A DNA stretch of 64,000 bases from Bacillus sp. CHD6a (GTDB lineage: Bacteria > Bacillota > Bacilli > Bacillales > Bacillaceae_I). The position numbers and the translations under genes are program-made. Below are positions 63,327 to 64,000 of this stretch, piece after piece (within the stretch, counting starts at the first letter, position 1; every line of letters starts with the position of its first letter). Under the pieces are notes generated by a model. It was not told the origin of the DNA. It made no database searches and saw nothing but the letters and a program-made list of their open reading frames with translations. The stretch is from assembly GCF_001293645.1 (NCBI RefSeq), contig NZ_LBMD01000006.1:62001-126000 (forward strand), in the 5' to 3' direction.

Positions 63327-64000
63327 ATGAAAAAAACCAAGATTGTTTGTACGATTGGACCAGCTAGTGAAAGTGTCGAAACGTTAATTCAGCTAATGGA
63401 AGCAGGGATGAATGTTACCCGTCTGAACTTTTCACATGGTGACTATGAAGAGCATGGAGCTCGTATCCGCAATATCCGTGAAGCGGTAGAACGCACAGGG
63501 AAAAATGTTGCGATTCTTTTGGATACGAAAGGTCCGGAAATCAGAACACATACAATGCAAGAAGGTGCAATTGAATTAGTACAAGGAAATGAAATTATTA
63601 TCTCTATGGAAGAAGTAATTGGGACTACTGAAAAGTTCTCCATTACTTACCCAGGACTGATGGAAGACGTACATCCAGGTTCCCGTATACTTTTGGATGA
63701 CGGTCTGATCGGGTTGGAAGTTCTTGAAGTAGGAAACAACGAAATCAGAACGAAAATTTTAAACTCTGGTACGTTGAAAAACAAAAAAGGCGTGAACGTT
63801 CCAGGAGTAAAAGTGAACCTTCCTGGAATTACCGAAAAAGATGCAAACGACATTCGTTTTGGAATTGAGCAAGGTGTTGATTTCATTGCAGCATCTTTCG
63901 TACGCCGTGCGTCTGATGTTCTTGAAATTCGTGAGTTACTGGAAGCACATGATGCTACAGATATTCAAATCATTCCTAAAATTGAAAACCAAGAGGGTGT
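63327..64000 (+). CDS. pyk: Pyruvate kinase, 5' part
   Basis: This gene makes pyruvate and ATP from phosphoenolpyruvate. It is cut by the window end after about 224 codons. [14 protein letters not shown] opens the A domain, [16 protein letters not shown] carries the substrate Arg and the Asn/Ser cation site, and [12 protein letters not shown] precedes the B domain (about residues 70-170). [15 protein letters not shown] and [10 protein letters not shown] resume the barrel; the Lys there is catalytic. AGGAGG lies 10 bp before the ATG. Confidence 0.97.
   Translation, partial: MKKTKIVCTIGPASESVETLIQLMEAGMNVTRLNFSHGDYEEHGARIRNIREAVERTGKNVAILLDTKGPEIRTHTMQEGAIELVQGNEIIISMEEVIGTTEKFSITYPGLMEDVHPGSRILLDDGLIGLEVLEVGNNEIRTKILNSGTLKNKKGVNVPGVKVNLPGITEKDANDIRFGIEQGVDFIAASFVRRASDVLEIRELLEAHDATDIQIIPKIENQEG

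Overview
The window is a chromosomal segment of a Gram-positive, spore-forming Bacillaceae bacterium. It is low-GC, with AAGGAGG-type ribosome-binding sites, an alpha/beta SASP gene behind a sigma-G promoter, ytrH/ytrI/ytfJ sporulation genes, a Tyr T-box and an S4 leader. Gene order closely follows the B. subtilis ccpA to pyk region. The genus cannot be fixed from the sequence; Bacillus, Sutcliffiella or a relative would fit. No phage, IS transposase, CRISPR array or defence island was seen.

Layout. 1-6 kb: ccpA, the Na+ stator genes motPS, then acuABC divergent from acsA. 6-21 kb: acsA, an MFS exporter, a class A PBP, T-box-tyrS, a GNAT protein, rpsD with its leader, a lipoprotein-like orphan, the diguanylate cyclase dgcP and a methionine gamma-lyase gene. 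20-28 kb: ytsP (fRMsr), refZ, hisJ, ezrA, brnQ and nifZ. 28-41 kb: thiI, sspA, the AMP-ligase ytcI, ytcJ, NAD kinase, sppA, yteJ, ytfI, ytfJ, tpx, ytxK and ackA. 41-50 kb: EcsC protein, small ORFs, an NCS1 permease, ytkK-like SDR, ald, an M24 peptidase, ytkL and ytoI. 50-64 kb: NERD protein, ytpI, nrnA, ytrI/ytrH, dnaE, malic enzyme, a FadR-type regulator, accDA, pfkA and the 5' part of pyk.

Functional logic. CcpA is encoded at the left end and near-consensus cre boxes lie before acsA/acuA, megL, brnQ, ackA and ald, so the window is rich in overflow-carbon control. AcsA keeps the acetylatable Lys549 served by AcuA and AcuC. A 15/17 match to the FapR operator precedes accDA.

The unexplained content is intergenic. 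(1) A palindromic mobile-like element has a ~123-bp core with TTGATT/AATCAA ends and, in two copies of identical 213-bp length, an outer GGCCACTGAAAAACT-type inverted repeat. About ten full or partial copies occur, mostly between convergent genes. (2) Short imperfect tandem arrays have exact 20- or 21-bp phasing. Their unit sequence differs at each locus, and each lies between co-directional genes. These arrays (7.85, 30.4, 38.0 and 50.8 kb, plus a 52-bp version at 14.1 kb) are the best candidate for something undescribed.
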